Of a DNA stretch of 64,000 nt, positions 56,114 to 64,000 are shown one piece after another. The notes below the pieces were generated by a model, which worked only from the letters and a program-made list of their open reading frames with translations, did not search any database and was not told the DNA's origin. The stretch is from Aquibacillus sediminis (GTDB taxonomy: Bacteria; Bacillota; Bacilli; Bacillales; Amphibacillaceae), in assembly GCF_005870085.1 (NCBI RefSeq), contig NZ_SZNM01000003.1:248001-312000 (forward strand), written 5' to 3'. Numbering within the stretch: position 1 is the first letter of the stretch; each line of letters starts with the position of its first letter. A program made the position numbers and the translations under genes.

Positions 56114-56302
56114 ATAAAGTGAAACATCAATCAGTGGTTTTTTTTGCCCTTCCCCTACTGATTGTTAGTACCACAAGGGTATGACCTAAAGGCCCTTGAA
56201 CGAATCGGGGTAAAAAAGAAAGCTTACTCCCAACTTAAACATATTCAGTTTTCCTTGATGTTTCGAAGTGGGAGTCTTACGGACGGTTGCACCGCGATAA
56301 AA
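56114..56302 (+). repeat. 189-bp structured dispersed element, copy 6
   Basis: Nearly identical to copy 7. Stems: CAATCAGT / ACTGATTG, CAAGGG / CCCTTG, and ACTCCCAACTTAAACAT against ATGTTTCGAAGTGGGAGT, with the GGACGGTTGCACCG end hairpin. Its right edge touches the med terminator. It fills the 55994-56345 spacer, where B. subtilis has comZ upstream of yjzB. Confidence 0.88.
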
Positions 56303-56339
56303 AGAGTGTGTAACAAGATGAACCTGCTACACACTCTTC
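56302..56339 (-). terminator. Terminator of med
   Basis: AGAGTGTGTA / TACACACTCT arms with TTTTT on the minus-strand side. Confidence 0.92.
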
Positions 56340-56345
56340 TATTCT

Positions 56346-57311
56346 TTACTTTTCATTTGGTAATAAGCCTTCTCTTTTATATCGCTTAACTTGGTCAAGA
56401 ATATATTGCTTGTAATAGTTTGGCACTTTTGGTCCAAATGATCCCATTGATATTACGTCATCCTGGAAGTCAAAGGTATGGACACCACCCTTTAGCTCGT
56501 CCTGATTAAATTTCTTAGCAGCGAGCAAATATAAACGATCCACATGTTGGACGGTACTGGTGAGGACTGTGTCTTCTGCAATGTTTAATTGATCTGTCAC
56601 AAAACCAATAGCATATTTATTTAATTGACTGATCTCCTTAATGATTGGAACACTGAATGAATCTCCAGCAGGATAAAAAACGTCTACTTGGTTTTCATCT
56701 AATTGATCAAGTAGTTTCATGGCTCGTTCTGTGTCATCCCAATTATTAACGAATTCCATGTTCAACTTAGCATCAGGATTTTCAAACTTAACCCCTTCGT
56801 AAAAACCTTCAATCTCTGGTTGCCATTCATAACTAGCGATTAAACCTACTTGGTCTGTTTCCGTCATTTTCCCTGCGACCATACCACCAAAAAAGCCCAT
56901 TGCATGAGAACTAAAATGCAAACTAGTTATGTTATCATCGTAATAACCGCCATTAAAATAAACAAAATGAATGTTAGGGTACGAACGATTAATCTTTTTA
57001 AACATATTTCCATAGATACTACTATGTCCAAAGATAACATTTACCCCTTTACTTGAAAATTCTTCTACAGCTTGGTTAACTTGTTGCTGTGTTTGTATCT
57101 TTTCTTTATAGTAAACGTCAGTATCAAACTCATCTTCTATATTCATTAAGCCTTGATACCCTTTATTTCCCCAAGTCTGGTCATTTACAGTATTTTCCAC
57201 TAACATACCGACACCTGTTATCTTATCTTCATTGTTCGAATTGATTGACCATACTAATAAAACTGCAACTCCTAATACTAATGTTAATGTTAAACCATAT
57301 CGTTTGAACAA
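56346..57311 (-). CDS. med: Med, BMP-family surface protein, positive regulator of comK
   Basis: This 321-residue protein with a signal-anchor (FKRYGLTLTLVLGVAVLLVW) and a periplasmic-binding-fold BMP domain (VGMLVENTVNDQTWGNKGYQGL, GVNVIFGHSSIYGNMF, FFGGMVAGKMTETDQVGLIA, DVFYPAGDSFSVPIIKE) matches B. subtilis Med in length and place near fabHA. There is no lipobox cysteine. Med stimulates comK expression. The start is TTG at 57309-57311, eight bases after AGGAG. comZ, which follows med in B. subtilis, was not found here. Confidence 0.85.
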   Translation of the reverse strand: MFKRYGLTLTLVLGVAVLLVWSINSNNEDKITGVGMLVENTVNDQTWGNKGYQGLMNIEDEFDTDVYYKEKIQTQQQVNQAVEEFSSKGVNVIFGHSSIYGNMFKKINRSYPNIHFVYFNGGYYDDNITSLHFSSHAMGFFGGMVAGKMTETDQVGLIASYEWQPEIEGFYEGVKFENPDAKLNMEFVNNWDDTERAMKLLDQLDENQVDVFYPAGDSFSVPIIKEISQLNKYAIGFVTDQLNIAEDTVLTSTVQHVDRLYLLAAKKFNQDELKGGVHTFDFQDDVISMGSFGPKVPNYYKQYILDQVKRYKREGLLPNEK

Positions 57312-57555
57312 AACTCGCACTCCTATTCAAAAAGCAATCGTTTTACTAGTCTTATTTTATCGTGTAATAGTTACTGCGTAAATGTGTTTTTCAATTATGA
57401 ACCAAAGATGTGATGATAACTCATTTTTTATGCTGTTTTCTTAAAGGATGTTTTTTAACTAATAATGTAACTTATTTGCTTTTATATATGGAGTGTTTAA
57501 GAAGAAATCTTACTTCATGTCGCTTCTTTGTTTCTCAGGACATTTATCAAGCTAC

Positions 57556-58194
57556 TTATCTTAACGTCAAATAAATTTGTTGAAATTTTTGATAATGGGT
57601 TAATAGATCTTGGTGTCGTTTTTCAAGTGGAGCTAATTCTCGAATGAACAAATGATTTTCTTGTTTTGTTTGAGCACGTTCTAAACGCTTCAATGGATAC
57701 ATATCAACTGTTTTTGGAAGTTGCTCCGATTTAACCAATTGGATTAGTGCTTGAACAAAATCTTGAATATAAATGGCTTGGTGTTTAAATGTATCGGAAT
57801 CAAAGCGGATATACTGTTGTTGCACATAACAACCTTCCGCATCTCTAGGCATCCATTCCCCATACAATAGTGGTAAATGAACATTAATTATGTGATCCCC
57901 ATCTCGTATTGCTTGATTTGATAAATGAATCCACTTCGAAGTCTTTAAGTCACTCAAACTCTCCGCCCGTTCGTGATCATTTATGGTAAAAAGAGTATCG
58001 ATTTCACCTTCCTTTCTAGCCTCTTCTACCGTTTCCTGATGTGTAAATAAACTGTTTCGACCAATTAATAGCGCAAAATGCTCCTGTTTCGGTGTCTTTA
58101 TATCATCAATTCCAATCACTTCCTGCCCCTGCTGTAATAATTGATCCACTAGATGATAACCAATCCAATTAAAGCATCGTGAAACTACGTACAT
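57556..58194 (-). CDS. Degenerate NAD-dependent epimerase-like protein
   Basis: This 212-residue protein keeps the epimerase-type plan (NWIGYHLVDQLLQQGQEVIGIDDI, KWIHLSNQAIRDG, INVHLPLLYGEWMP, AIYIQDFVQALIQLV), but the dinucleotide loop GxxGxxG is SRCFNWIG, the catalytic Tyr-x3-Lys is missing and it is about 100 residues shorter than true epimerases. The start is ATG at 58192-58194 after GGAGGG. It lies upstream of med on the same strand. It probably no longer binds NAD in the usual way; a non-enzymatic role or slow decay is possible. Confidence 0.7.
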   Translation of the reverse strand: MYVVSRCFNWIGYHLVDQLLQQGQEVIGIDDIKTPKQEHFALLIGRNSLFTHQETVEEARKEGEIDTLFTINDHERAESLSDLKTSKWIHLSNQAIRDGDHIINVHLPLLYGEWMPRDAEGCYVQQQYIRFDSDTFKHQAIYIQDFVQALIQLVKSEQLPKTVDMYPLKRLERAQTKQENHLFIRELAPLEKRHQDLLTHYQKFQQIYLTLR

Positions 58195-58326
58195 CTTGAA
58201 CACCCTCCACATCTCAGACTGGGAATACTCTACATACTGCCATAGCATTCCTATTATTTTTATTTATTTTCCATGATATTTTTGGTAAACTAAACAATAG
58301 AATGAGAAAAAAATGAGGTGAAAACT

Positions 58327-58506
58327 GTGCGTTTTGTTTGGACCATTATTTGGGCTTTGTTACTTAGTTTAATTATTTCTTATGTACTAACAAGTATGGC
58401 AGGACAAGCACTATCTCTTGCACCAATTTTTGCATTAACTGCCATTTTTAGTATTGCTGTTATTATTATTGGTGATGGCATACTAGGGGATTCGAAAAAA
58501 GTATAA
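58327..58506 (+). CDS. yjzD: Small membrane protein YjzD-like (DUF2929)
   Basis: GTG at 58327 follows GAGGTG by six bases and encodes 59 residues starting MRFVWTIIWALLLSLIISYV, with a second hydrophobic segment (LAPIFALTAIFSIAVIIIGD). The MRF-WT-IW opening is that of YjzD. It is divergent from the epimerase-like gene. The function is unknown. Confidence 0.75.
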   Translation: MRFVWTIIWALLLSLIISYVLTSMAGQALSLAPIFALTAIFSIAVIIIGDGILGDSKKV

Positions 58507-58523
58507 TGGAAAAGAATTACGTG

Positions 58524-58556
58524 TACCCTTGCCAACAAGGAATGGCAAGGGTTTCG
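58524..58556 (+). terminator. Terminator of the yjzD-like gene
   Basis: ACCCTTGCC / GGCAAGGGT arms with TTTCG following. Confidence 0.8.
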
Positions 58557-58562
58557 TATTCA

Positions 58563-58874
58563 TTAATACCATGGCAGAGCACTTAAGGCAACAAGAGCAG
58601 TTAATGGTAGAACTAAACGTCTAAAGCCGGCCCCTGGTCCATAGCCCCATGGATATGGATACCCATAACCAAATGGAGGTGCACCTCGTTCGATCGGTTC
58701 ATACCCGACATTTGGCACTGATAAATATACATTTTTTTGATCTAAACCTGTAATAATCCCATTTATTTCTGTACCATCGTTTAATTTGGCTACCACATTA
58801 GCATGCATATGCATTTTACATAGCTCATACATATGTTGATGGTGATGCGAAACATAATGATGTGGATAATGCAT
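58563..58874 (-). CDS. Small His-rich protein with Sm-like segment, unknown
   Basis: The 103-residue product begins MHYPHHYVSHHHQHMYELC, then has a beta-rich part NVVAKLNDGTEINGIITGLDQKNVYLSVP reminiscent of Sm/LSm-type short barrels (DGT-x-G-x(n)-D-x-NVYL), a Tyr/Pro/Gly segment (PFGYGYPYPWGYGPG) and a hydrophobic C-terminal helix. Such proteins occur in Bacillaceae and may sit on the spore or membrane. The start is ATG at 58872-58874 after GAGGAGG; the frame extends upstream but without a site. Confidence 0.7.
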   Translation of the reverse strand: MHYPHHYVSHHHQHMYELCKMHMHANVVAKLNDGTEINGIITGLDQKNVYLSVPNVGYEPIERGAPPFGYGYPYPWGYGPGAGFRRLVLPLTALVALSALPWY

Positions 58875-58973
58875 GAACAACCCGCCTCCTCTCACTTTAT
58901 AAACTATTCATTTAACCTAAATTTGTGATAGGAGTGTAGTAATAATAATTGATGTTCGGGAGGAACTTATACA

Positions 58974-59783
58974 ATGTTAGAAGATTTAATCATACTGTTG
59001 AAATACATTTTTTTAGGACTTTTCCAAGGGTTTACCGAACCAATCCCGATTTCTTCTAGTGGGCATTTGGTACTCATCAGAAACCTTTTCAACTTAGATA
59101 TACAAGGATTAAACTTTGAAATTATGGTTAATTTTGGTTCACTAATTGCAGTATTATTAATTTATCGACAAGATATATTACGATTGATTAAAAATGGATT
59201 GGCTTATGTAACGACGAAAGATAACCAAGCAAAGTCCGATTTTAACTTTATCCTCTATTTAATAATAGGTACGATCCCAGCTGGCGTGATTGGTTTATTA
59301 TTTGAAGATCAAATTGAAGAAACATTTTCGATACCAAAAATGGTCGGAATCACGCTAATCATAACTGGACTAGCTCTTTGGATTATTCGTAATCTGAAAG
59401 GGAGAAAAAATGATGGTGGATTAACGATTAAGGATGCAATCATCGTTGGACTAGCCCAATCAGTTGCCTTAATTCCTGGTATTAGCCGCTCCGGCGCTAC
59501 CATTGTTGCGGCAATGTTAGTCGGGATGAGACAAGAGACCGCTTTACGTTTTTCCTTTTTACTATATATTCCTGTCAGTTTAGGTACACTATTACTATCG
59601 ATTGATGAAGTTCTTGAAGATATAAGTGTCATGTGGATTCCTTATTTATTAGCGTTTATTGCTGCTATTGTGGCAACGTATTATTCTTTACGTTGGTTTA
59701 TGAATATCATGGCTAAAGGTAATCTGAAATATTTTGCCTTTTACTGTTTTATCGTTGGTGGGCTTGCCTTTCTATTTTTATAA
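58974..59783 (+). CDS. uppP: Undecaprenyl-diphosphatase UppP (BacA)
   Basis: This 269-residue membrane protein has the BacA motifs: [21 protein letters not shown] near the N-terminus (E and SSSGH catalytic region) and [18 protein letters not shown], with about seven to eight membrane helices. It dephosphorylates undecaprenyl pyrophosphate so that the carrier can be reused, and its excess gives bacitracin tolerance. The start ATG follows GGGAGG. It is followed by fnr with about 100 bases between. Confidence 0.93.
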   Translation: MLEDLIILLKYIFLGLFQGFTEPIPISSSGHLVLIRNLFNLDIQGLNFEIMVNFGSLIAVLLIYRQDILRLIKNGLAYVTTKDNQAKSDFNFILYLIIGTIPAGVIGLLFEDQIEETFSIPKMVGITLIITGLALWIIRNLKGRKNDGGLTIKDAIIVGLAQSVALIPGISRSGATIVAAMLVGMRQETALRFSFLLYIPVSLGTLLLSIDEVLEDISVMWIPYLLAFIAAIVATYYSLRWFMNIMAKGNLKYFAFYCFIVGGLAFLFL

Positions 59784-59885
59784 TAGAAATTTATTGGATG
59801 TGCAGCCTTAAAGCAATGGTAATTGTCAATAGGAATGGGTAATTTTGGTGCACATTATCCATTCCTTGCTGAAGGAGGATTTTTA

Positions 59886-60587
59886 GTGGATCATCTTATC
59901 AAACAACGTCAAATGTCTGATCAATTAAAAGAGTTATTAACATCGATTGACCATAAGATAAAAACGGAAAAAAATACATTTCTTTTCCAGCAGGGAGAAG
60001 TAGTTAACGAACTATTTATCGTATTATCAGGCCGAATACAAATTGGTAAGATGTCCCCCGATGGTCGTGAATTAACGTTAAGAATTTGCACCAAAGGGGA
60101 TATTGTTGGGGAGTTGGCATTATATTCCGATGATGCCAAGTACATTTTAAACGCGAAAGTAATGGAAGCTGGAGAAGTAGCTGTCATTAAAAAGAAACAA
60201 TTAGAAGAGCGTTTATTACATGATAACAGTTTGGCGATTGAATTTATTAAACTAATGGGCGAGACTTCCCGTCGCGATCAAACAAAATTTCGTGACCTTG
60301 TCATGCATGGAAAAAAAGGTGCACTTTATTCCACTTTAATTCGATTAACCAATAGTTATGGCGTTAAGCAACATGATGGAATCTTGATTGATATTACACT
60401 TACCAATCAAGAATTGGCTAACTTTTGTGGTACGTCACGTGAAAGTGTAAACCGCTTATTAAACGATTTAAAACGGAAAAAAATCATCGAAATGAAAAAA
60501 AGCAAAATATTTATTCACGACTTAGACTACTTAAAAAGTGAGATTAATTGTGAAGATTGTCCTGTTGTGTTATGTAGTATTGATTAG
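59886..60587 (+). CDS. fnr: Oxygen-sensing regulator Fnr (Crp family, C-terminal [4Fe-4S])
   Basis: This 233-residue Crp/Fnr protein has a cyclic-nucleotide-fold domain (FLFQQGEVVNELFIVLSGRI), a dimerisation helix, and an HTH with LTNQELANFCGTSRESVNRLLNDLKRKKII. The C-terminus carries Cys222, Cys225 and Cys230 (CEDCPVVLC), the spacing CxxCx4C of the B. subtilis Fnr cluster, unlike the N-terminal cysteines of E. coli FNR. It should be active without oxygen. The start is GTG at 59886 after GGAGG. A perfect FNR box lies before the radical-SAM gene 2 kb away. Confidence 0.88.
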   Translation: MDHLIKQRQMSDQLKELLTSIDHKIKTEKNTFLFQQGEVVNELFIVLSGRIQIGKMSPDGRELTLRICTKGDIVGELALYSDDAKYILNAKVMEAGEVAVIKKKQLEERLLHDNSLAIEFIKLMGETSRRDQTKFRDLVMHGKKGALYSTLIRLTNSYGVKQHDGILIDITLTNQELANFCGTSRESVNRLLNDLKRKKIIEMKKSKIFIHDLDYLKSEINCEDCPVVLCSID

Positions 60588-60593
60588 AAACAT

Positions 60594-60635
60594 GAACAAA
60601 CGGCTCATATTTTTCTGAGTCGTTTGTTCTTTTTA
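60594..60635 (+). terminator. Terminator of fnr
   Basis: ACAAACGGCTCA / TGAGTCGTTTGT stem followed by TCTTTTT. Confidence 0.95.
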
Positions 60636-60693
60636 ATATGTTGTTCTGTCGCAATAAACATAGAATCCGACGTGATTGGTAAGGTGGAGTTTA

Positions 60694-60910
60694 GCGGAAT
60701 GAGGAGCCGCTTCAAAGGATGAAACGGTTCGTGGTTCCGCTACTTCAAGGAAAAGAGCCTAAATACTGCGGATAAGTGGTTCGTGATTCCGCTATTAGGC
60801 CCACAACTGATGAAAATCGTTAAGAAAATAGGAAATAGCAGAATGAGAAACCGTTTTGTACCTTAAAATGGAGTTATTCTGCGATATAGCGGAATAAGGG
60901 CCCGCTTCCA
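60694..60910. repeat. Dispersed palindromic repeat family, GCGGAATGAGGAGCCGC type (locus 2)
   Basis: Motif copies lie at 60694-60710, 60725-60740 (inverted), near 60768-60785 (inverted), 60836-60855 and 60887-60905. The family is shared with 10590-10835. Short inverted end motifs (GAATCCGACGT at 60663-60673 and ACGTCGAAGT at 60913-60922) flank it. No gene in 60636-60961. Confidence 0.7.
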
Positions 60911-60961
60911 TCCACGTCGAAGTTACTATCAACCACGAATATTTTAATAGACACACCATAA

Positions 60962-62107
60962 TTATTGTGCATTTTCACTAGTTACTGATTTTCTCTTCTT
61001 ACGCATTGCTTTCGGAATATAGACACAATATGGTTCACTTTCTAAATAATCCCCTGTCATTGCATACGCTCTTGATCTAGAACCACCACAAACATGACGG
61101 AATTCACATATTCCACATTTTCCTTTGTATTTATCAGGGTTTCTTAAATCTTTCAACACATCGGATTCACGATAGATTTCTCCGAGTGTTTGCTCACGTA
61201 CATTTCCAACTTTAACTGGAAGCAGACCACTTGGATAGACATCTCCGATATGTGAAATGAAAATAAATCCATTTCCATCATTCACACCTTTAGGGGCTCT
61301 TCCTAACCCATCAATACTGCCTGTCGCACCTTTCATCAGTGCATCTTGATAGAAAATATGGTCTTGATCACTTTCCCCTTTATTTTCTCTTATCTTATTT
61401 TGAATCACAACGCGTCGGTAATGTTGTCCGGCTGTTGTTTTGATATCAAATGGTACACGTTTGGAAAGTTGGTACAACCATCTGAAAACTTTTTCATGCT
61501 CAGCTGGTGAAATCATATCTTTTTCTTGTCCACGTCCAGTTGGTACTAAGAAAAAGACACTCCATAATACACAATCCAGTTCTTCTATTAATTTTGCCAT
61601 TTCTTCAAGATATTCGACGTTGTATCTTGAAATAACGGTATTAATTTGTAATGGCATTTCTAAATCATGTAAGTAATTAATTTTTTCCATTGTTAAATCA
61701 AAGGAACCACTTGTTCCTCGAAAGTGATCATGGACTTCGGCACAATGTCCATCTAAACTAAAGGCCCAACGAGACAACCCAACATCTTTTGCTTTATTCA
61801 TTGCCTCTTTGGTGACATTAGGTGTTGCGGATGGTGTCATCGATACTCGTACACCTTTTTTCACTGCATAGTCAGCAATTGCAAATACGTCAGGCCGCAT
61901 TAACGGATCGCCGCCAGTAAATACAAGCATCGGATTATTCATTTCATATATTTGATCAATTAACTTTTTACCTTCTTCAAAATTAAGTTCTCTTGGGTCT
62001 CGGACATACTGCGCATCTGCTCGACAATGCAAGCATTTTAATTCACATGCACGGGTTAATTCCCAAATAACAATAAACGGGTCTTTATTATAATCACGCG
62101 GTTGCAT
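60962..62107 (-). CDS. Radical SAM/SPASM protein (NirJ/AhbD-like)
   Basis: This 381-residue radical SAM enzyme has the cluster motif CELKCLHC (CxxxCxxC), the GGDP motif in LVFTGGDPLMRPDV, and a C-terminal SPASM-like region with GDVYPSGLLPVKVGNVREQTL and cysteines in GKCGICEFRHVCGGSRSRAYA. This resembles heme-d1/AhbD-type and related anaerobic cofactor-maturation enzymes; the product is not determined. The start is ATG at 62105-62107 after GGAGGG. A perfect FNR box is centred about 68 bases upstream, so anaerobic induction by Fnr is likely. Confidence 0.88.
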   Translation of the reverse strand: MQPRDYNKDPFIVIWELTRACELKCLHCRADAQYVRDPRELNFEEGKKLIDQIYEMNNPMLVFTGGDPLMRPDVFAIADYAVKKGVRVSMTPSATPNVTKEAMNKAKDVGLSRWAFSLDGHCAEVHDHFRGTSGSFDLTMEKINYLHDLEMPLQINTVISRYNVEYLEEMAKLIEELDCVLWSVFFLVPTGRGQEKDMISPAEHEKVFRWLYQLSKRVPFDIKTTAGQHYRRVVIQNKIRENKGESDQDHIFYQDALMKGATGSIDGLGRAPKGVNDGNGFIFISHIGDVYPSGLLPVKVGNVREQTLGEIYRESDVLKDLRNPDKYKGKCGICEFRHVCGGSRSRAYAMTGDYLESEPYCVYIPKAMRKKRKSVTSENAQ

Positions 62108-62167
62108 GAGATCCCTCCATATAAACATCGATTTAGATCTATTTTAAATAAATATTGTCTTTTAAGG

Positions 62168-62183
62168 TGTGACCAAGTTCACA
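62168..62183. promoter_or_regulatory. FNR box upstream of the radical SAM gene
   Basis: TGTGACCAAGTTCACA fits the Bacillus FNR consensus TGTGA-N6-TCACA exactly. Its place in front of the minus-strand gene suits an activator about 41 bases upstream of the transcription start. Confidence 0.85.
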
Positions 62184-62216
62184 ACGAGATTTTTATACAA
62201 TCAATTTAGTAAAAAT

Positions 62217-62255
62217 ACACAAGGCTTTTGCGCCCTAGATGCAAAAGCCTTGTGT
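62217..62255 (-). terminator. Terminator of the DUF2249 gene
   Basis: Perfect arms ACACAAGGCTTTTGC and its complement, followed by ATTTTT on the minus strand. Confidence 0.93.
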
Positions 62256-62265
62256 CAATGTTCTG

Positions 62266-62505
62266 TTACCTTTTTGAAATAGCTACACGCCAAGTTGTTG
62301 GACCCTCTTCTAAGTATTCCCACTCAAACTGGCCTTCTCGTTCCATCATGAATTGGTAATGTAATGGACGTGGGTCATGATCATTGGTTAATTCCATCAC
62401 TTCACCAGGATTTAATCCATCAAATACCTCAAAAATTTGTGGATGGCGAAATCTTGGTTCAATGTCTGGTGCATTTATTGTTGCTGCATACTGTATGTCA
62501 CTCAT
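62266..62505 (-). CDS. DUF2249 protein
   Basis: This 79-residue protein has the DUF2249 pattern: PDIEPRFRHPQIFEVFDGLNPGEVMELTNDHDPRPLHYQF followed by GQFEWEYLEEGPTTWRVAI (given as blocks; the core is RHP-IF--F-L-PGE---L-NDHDP-PL). The TusA-like fold proteins of this family occur in denitrification and nitric-oxide gene groups of low-oxygen bacteria. The start is ATG at 62503-62505 after GGGAGG. It is divergent from the second Crp/Fnr regulator, and likely controlled with the radical SAM gene. Confidence 0.85.
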   Translation of the reverse strand: MSDIQYAATINAPDIEPRFRHPQIFEVFDGLNPGEVMELTNDHDPRPLHYQFMMEREGQFEWEYLEEGPTTWRVAISKR

Positions 62506-62589
62506 TTGAACGGCCTCCCTTTTGGTTTTACAGTTACAAGCATAGATGATAACAAAATGTCGAATAGTGATAGCAAACAACGAACTGGT

Positions 62590-62601
62590 ATGATTTTAAT
62601 C
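62590..62601. promoter_or_regulatory. Crp/Fnr-type dyad between DUF2249 and the second regulator
   Basis: TGATTTTAATCA has the TGAT-N4-ATCA form of Crp/Fnr-superfamily sites and lies in the divergent promoter region (85 bases from the DUF2249 start). Confidence 0.5.
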
Positions 62602-62692
62602 ACACATTTTATTCTTCCTTATTGATAATGTTTGAAAAGGTAGTTACAATGGAAAAAGTTATTGAAGTTTGGTACATGAGAAAGGAAGAAAA

Positions 62693-63388
62693 ATGATGCA
62701 TTCTCTATCGATACAAGGCCTCTTGCAAAAAGTACCATTATTTAAAGATCTTACAGATGAGGAAATGAAGCCAATTATTGAATTAGCTCAAACTCGTGCA
62801 TACCGTAAAGGTACTCATATTTTTATGCAAGGTGACCCATTAACAAATGTCTATTTCATCCATGAGGGAACAATTAAAATATATAAAACAGATATTCACG
62901 GGAAAGAACAAATCGTTAATATTCTTCAGCCTGGACAAATGTTCCCGCACCAAGGCTTTTTCCGCCAAGATGATTATCCGGCACACGCTGAAGTATCTCA
63001 AGATGCGGTTTTAATTTACATTCCGATCCAGAAATTTGAAACATTTCTCATAAACCATCCAGAAATCAGTGTTAAATTGTTTAGAGTACTAGGAGACCTT
63101 ATCGTTGACTTACAAAAACGACTAGGAGAACAAATTCTACACAATACGTACGAACAAATCGTGATGTTATTACTTCGGTTAACAGATAGTCATGGTATTG
63201 AGACTGATGACGGAAAGTATAAATTAAAAACAAACTTTACTAATCGCGAACTAGCAAATATGATTGGATCAAGTCGCGAGACGATAAGTAGAACTCTAAC
63301 TCAATTAAAGAAACAAAACTTAATCACAACCCAACAGTCTGGTGACATTCTTATTGACAAAGACGCTTTGGAAGATGAGTTGTTCTAA
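62693..63388 (+). CDS. Crp/Fnr-family regulator without cysteines
   Basis: This 231-residue protein has a sensor beta-barrel (GTHIFMQGDPLTNVYFIHEGTIKI, then MFPHQGFFRQDDYPAHAEV) and HTH (FTNRELANMIGSSRETISRTLTQLKKQNLI). It contains no cysteine at all, so it cannot hold an Fe-S cluster; the His-rich PHQGFF region could bind heme or another ligand as in NO-sensing Dnr-type proteins, but this is inference. The start is ATG at 62693 after AAAGGAAG. It is divergent from the DUF2249 gene. Confidence 0.87.
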   Translation: MMHSLSIQGLLQKVPLFKDLTDEEMKPIIELAQTRAYRKGTHIFMQGDPLTNVYFIHEGTIKIYKTDIHGKEQIVNILQPGQMFPHQGFFRQDDYPAHAEVSQDAVLIYIPIQKFETFLINHPEISVKLFRVLGDLIVDLQKRLGEQILHNTYEQIVMLLLRLTDSHGIETDDGKYKLKTNFTNRELANMIGSSRETISRTLTQLKKQNLITTQQSGDILIDKDALEDELF

Positions 63389-63392
63389 TCCC

Positions 63393-63425
63393 ACTCCCAA
63401 CATTAGTTTGGGAGTTTTTTTTATA
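63393..63425 (+). terminator. Terminator of the second Crp/Fnr gene
   Basis: ACTCCCAA / TTGGGAGT arms followed by eight T. Confidence 0.95.
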
Positions 63426-63660
63426 AGATCATCTCGATCACCCCCCTTGGAATCATTTTTCGTAAACTAGCTCACATTCCTCTATGTTTATCCTGTTTCT
63501 GGAATTGGCGCATGTGGTCACTATTTCCACCTATTTCTCTATTTAAGTGGACATCAATTCCTCTATTTCCTTTTAATCAGCTCTTTTTATCTAATTTCAG
63601 CATTATAACGGAACAGGTGTCTGCTCAATGCATTTCGTCCCTTTTATGACTAATTAAGGG

Positions 63661-63849
63661 GATAAAGTGAAACTTCAATCAGTGGGTTTTTTTTGCCCTT
63701 CCCCCACTGATTATTAGTACCACAAGGGTATGACCTAAAGGCCCTTGAACGAATCGGGGTAAAAGCGAAAGTTTACTCCCACTTAAACATCTTCCGTTTC
63801 CCTTGATGTTTCGAAGTGGGAGTCTTACGGACGGTTGCACCGGGATAAA
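63661..63849 (+). repeat. 189-bp structured dispersed element, copy 7 (best preserved)
   Basis: ATAAAGTGAAACTTC opens it. Stem 1 is AATCAGTGGG (63677-63686) with CCCACTGATT (63703-63712). Stem 2 is CAAGGG with CCCTTG. Stem 3 is ACTCCCACTTAAACATC with GATGTTTCGAAGTGGGAGT. The final small hairpin is CGG-TTGCA-CCG, followed by GGATAAA. The rest of 63426-64000 has no gene; TTACGTCGAATTCTATAG near 63966 is another end motif of the inverted type. Confidence 0.9.
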
Positions 63850-64000
63850 TGTCCGCTTAACTTCACTTAGTAATGGTTCCTCTATTCACTTAGAGTTATC
63901 CTATCTATTAATACGGGCGCTCCTTCCGCAAAGTGGTACCACATCCACTCTCCTCTTTTTAAAAGTTACGTCGAATTCTATAGTAATTCTGACAACTCTT

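Noticed and set aside
63661-63849. The 189-bp element as a T-box, riboswitch or group II intron
   Set aside because: Copies precede no common class of gene and often lie downstream of or between opposed genes; there is no T-box sequence and no domain V-like hairpin.

Overview
The window looks like chromosomal DNA of an endospore-forming, low-GC Bacillaceae. The long syntenic block fabH-fabF / yjbA / trpS / oppABCDF / yjbC-spx / mecA / coiA / pepF / yizD / yjbH / yjbK / relQ-nadK / yjbO / prpE / yjbQ / fabI / cotO / cotZ follows the B. subtilis yja-yjb-yjc order, running here from high to low coordinates on the minus strand. Intergenic repeat content resembles that of Oceanobacillus/Virgibacillus/Gracilibacillus-type genomes, but the sequence does not fix a genus. 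No rRNA, tRNA, CRISPR array or intact transposase is visible.

Layout. (1) 1-8.3 kb: an aromatic ring-cleavage (meta-pathway) island on the minus strand. It holds the start of a 2-oxopent-4-enoate hydratase/oxalocrotonate decarboxylase-type gene, a flavin reductase, two meta-cleavage-product hydrolases, a V4R/PucR-type activator, an extradiol dioxygenase, an acyl-CoA-dehydrogenase-fold flavin monooxygenase and a GntR regulator. Strong operator-like palindromes lie upstream of the distal hydrolase. (2) 8.7-20.3 kb: miscellaneous genes (two DUF421 membrane proteins, a metallophosphoesterase, a YkoP-like protein, hydrolase, SDR, a Pro/Gly-rich repeat protein, the yjcH-yjcG-yjcF trio) separated by long tandem-repeat spacers and a decayed metallo-beta-lactamase-fold gene. 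(3) 20.6-22.1 kb: spore coat genes (cotZ, cotO and a small acidic protein). (4) 22.4-32 kb: fabI with a FapR box, yjbQ-mgtE, a rodA-like gene, prpE, yjbO, nadK-relQ. (5) 32-41 kb: the proteolysis/redox-stress block (yjbK, a heme-pocket-deleted truncated hemoglobin, yjbH, yizD, pepF, coiA, mecA, spx, yjbC). (6) 41.6-52.6 kb: a DUF4015 protein, the oligopeptide permease, trpS with its tryptophan T-box, and yjbA. (7) 53.3-59.8 kb: fabF-fabH with a FapR box, med, small membrane proteins and uppP. (8) 59.8-63.4 kb: an oxygen/nitrosative-response group with a [4Fe-4S]-type Fnr, a radical-SAM/SPASM protein under a perfect FNR box, a DUF2249 protein and a second Crp/Fnr regulator.

The most unusual content is non-coding. 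A structured element of about 189 bp occurs seven times, always on the plus strand, with compensatory stem changes and conserved ends. Four spacer blocks are built of 51-53 bp tandem units, two of them being reverse complements of one family. Two loci carry a GCGG(A)AtGAGGaACCGC palindrome family, a pair of bcr-like palindromic elements is present, and short inverted end motifs flank several of these blocks. The most striking coding oddity is the truncated hemoglobin gene, which keeps its reading frame and its 4-bp overlap with yjbH but has lost the segment carrying the heme ligands.
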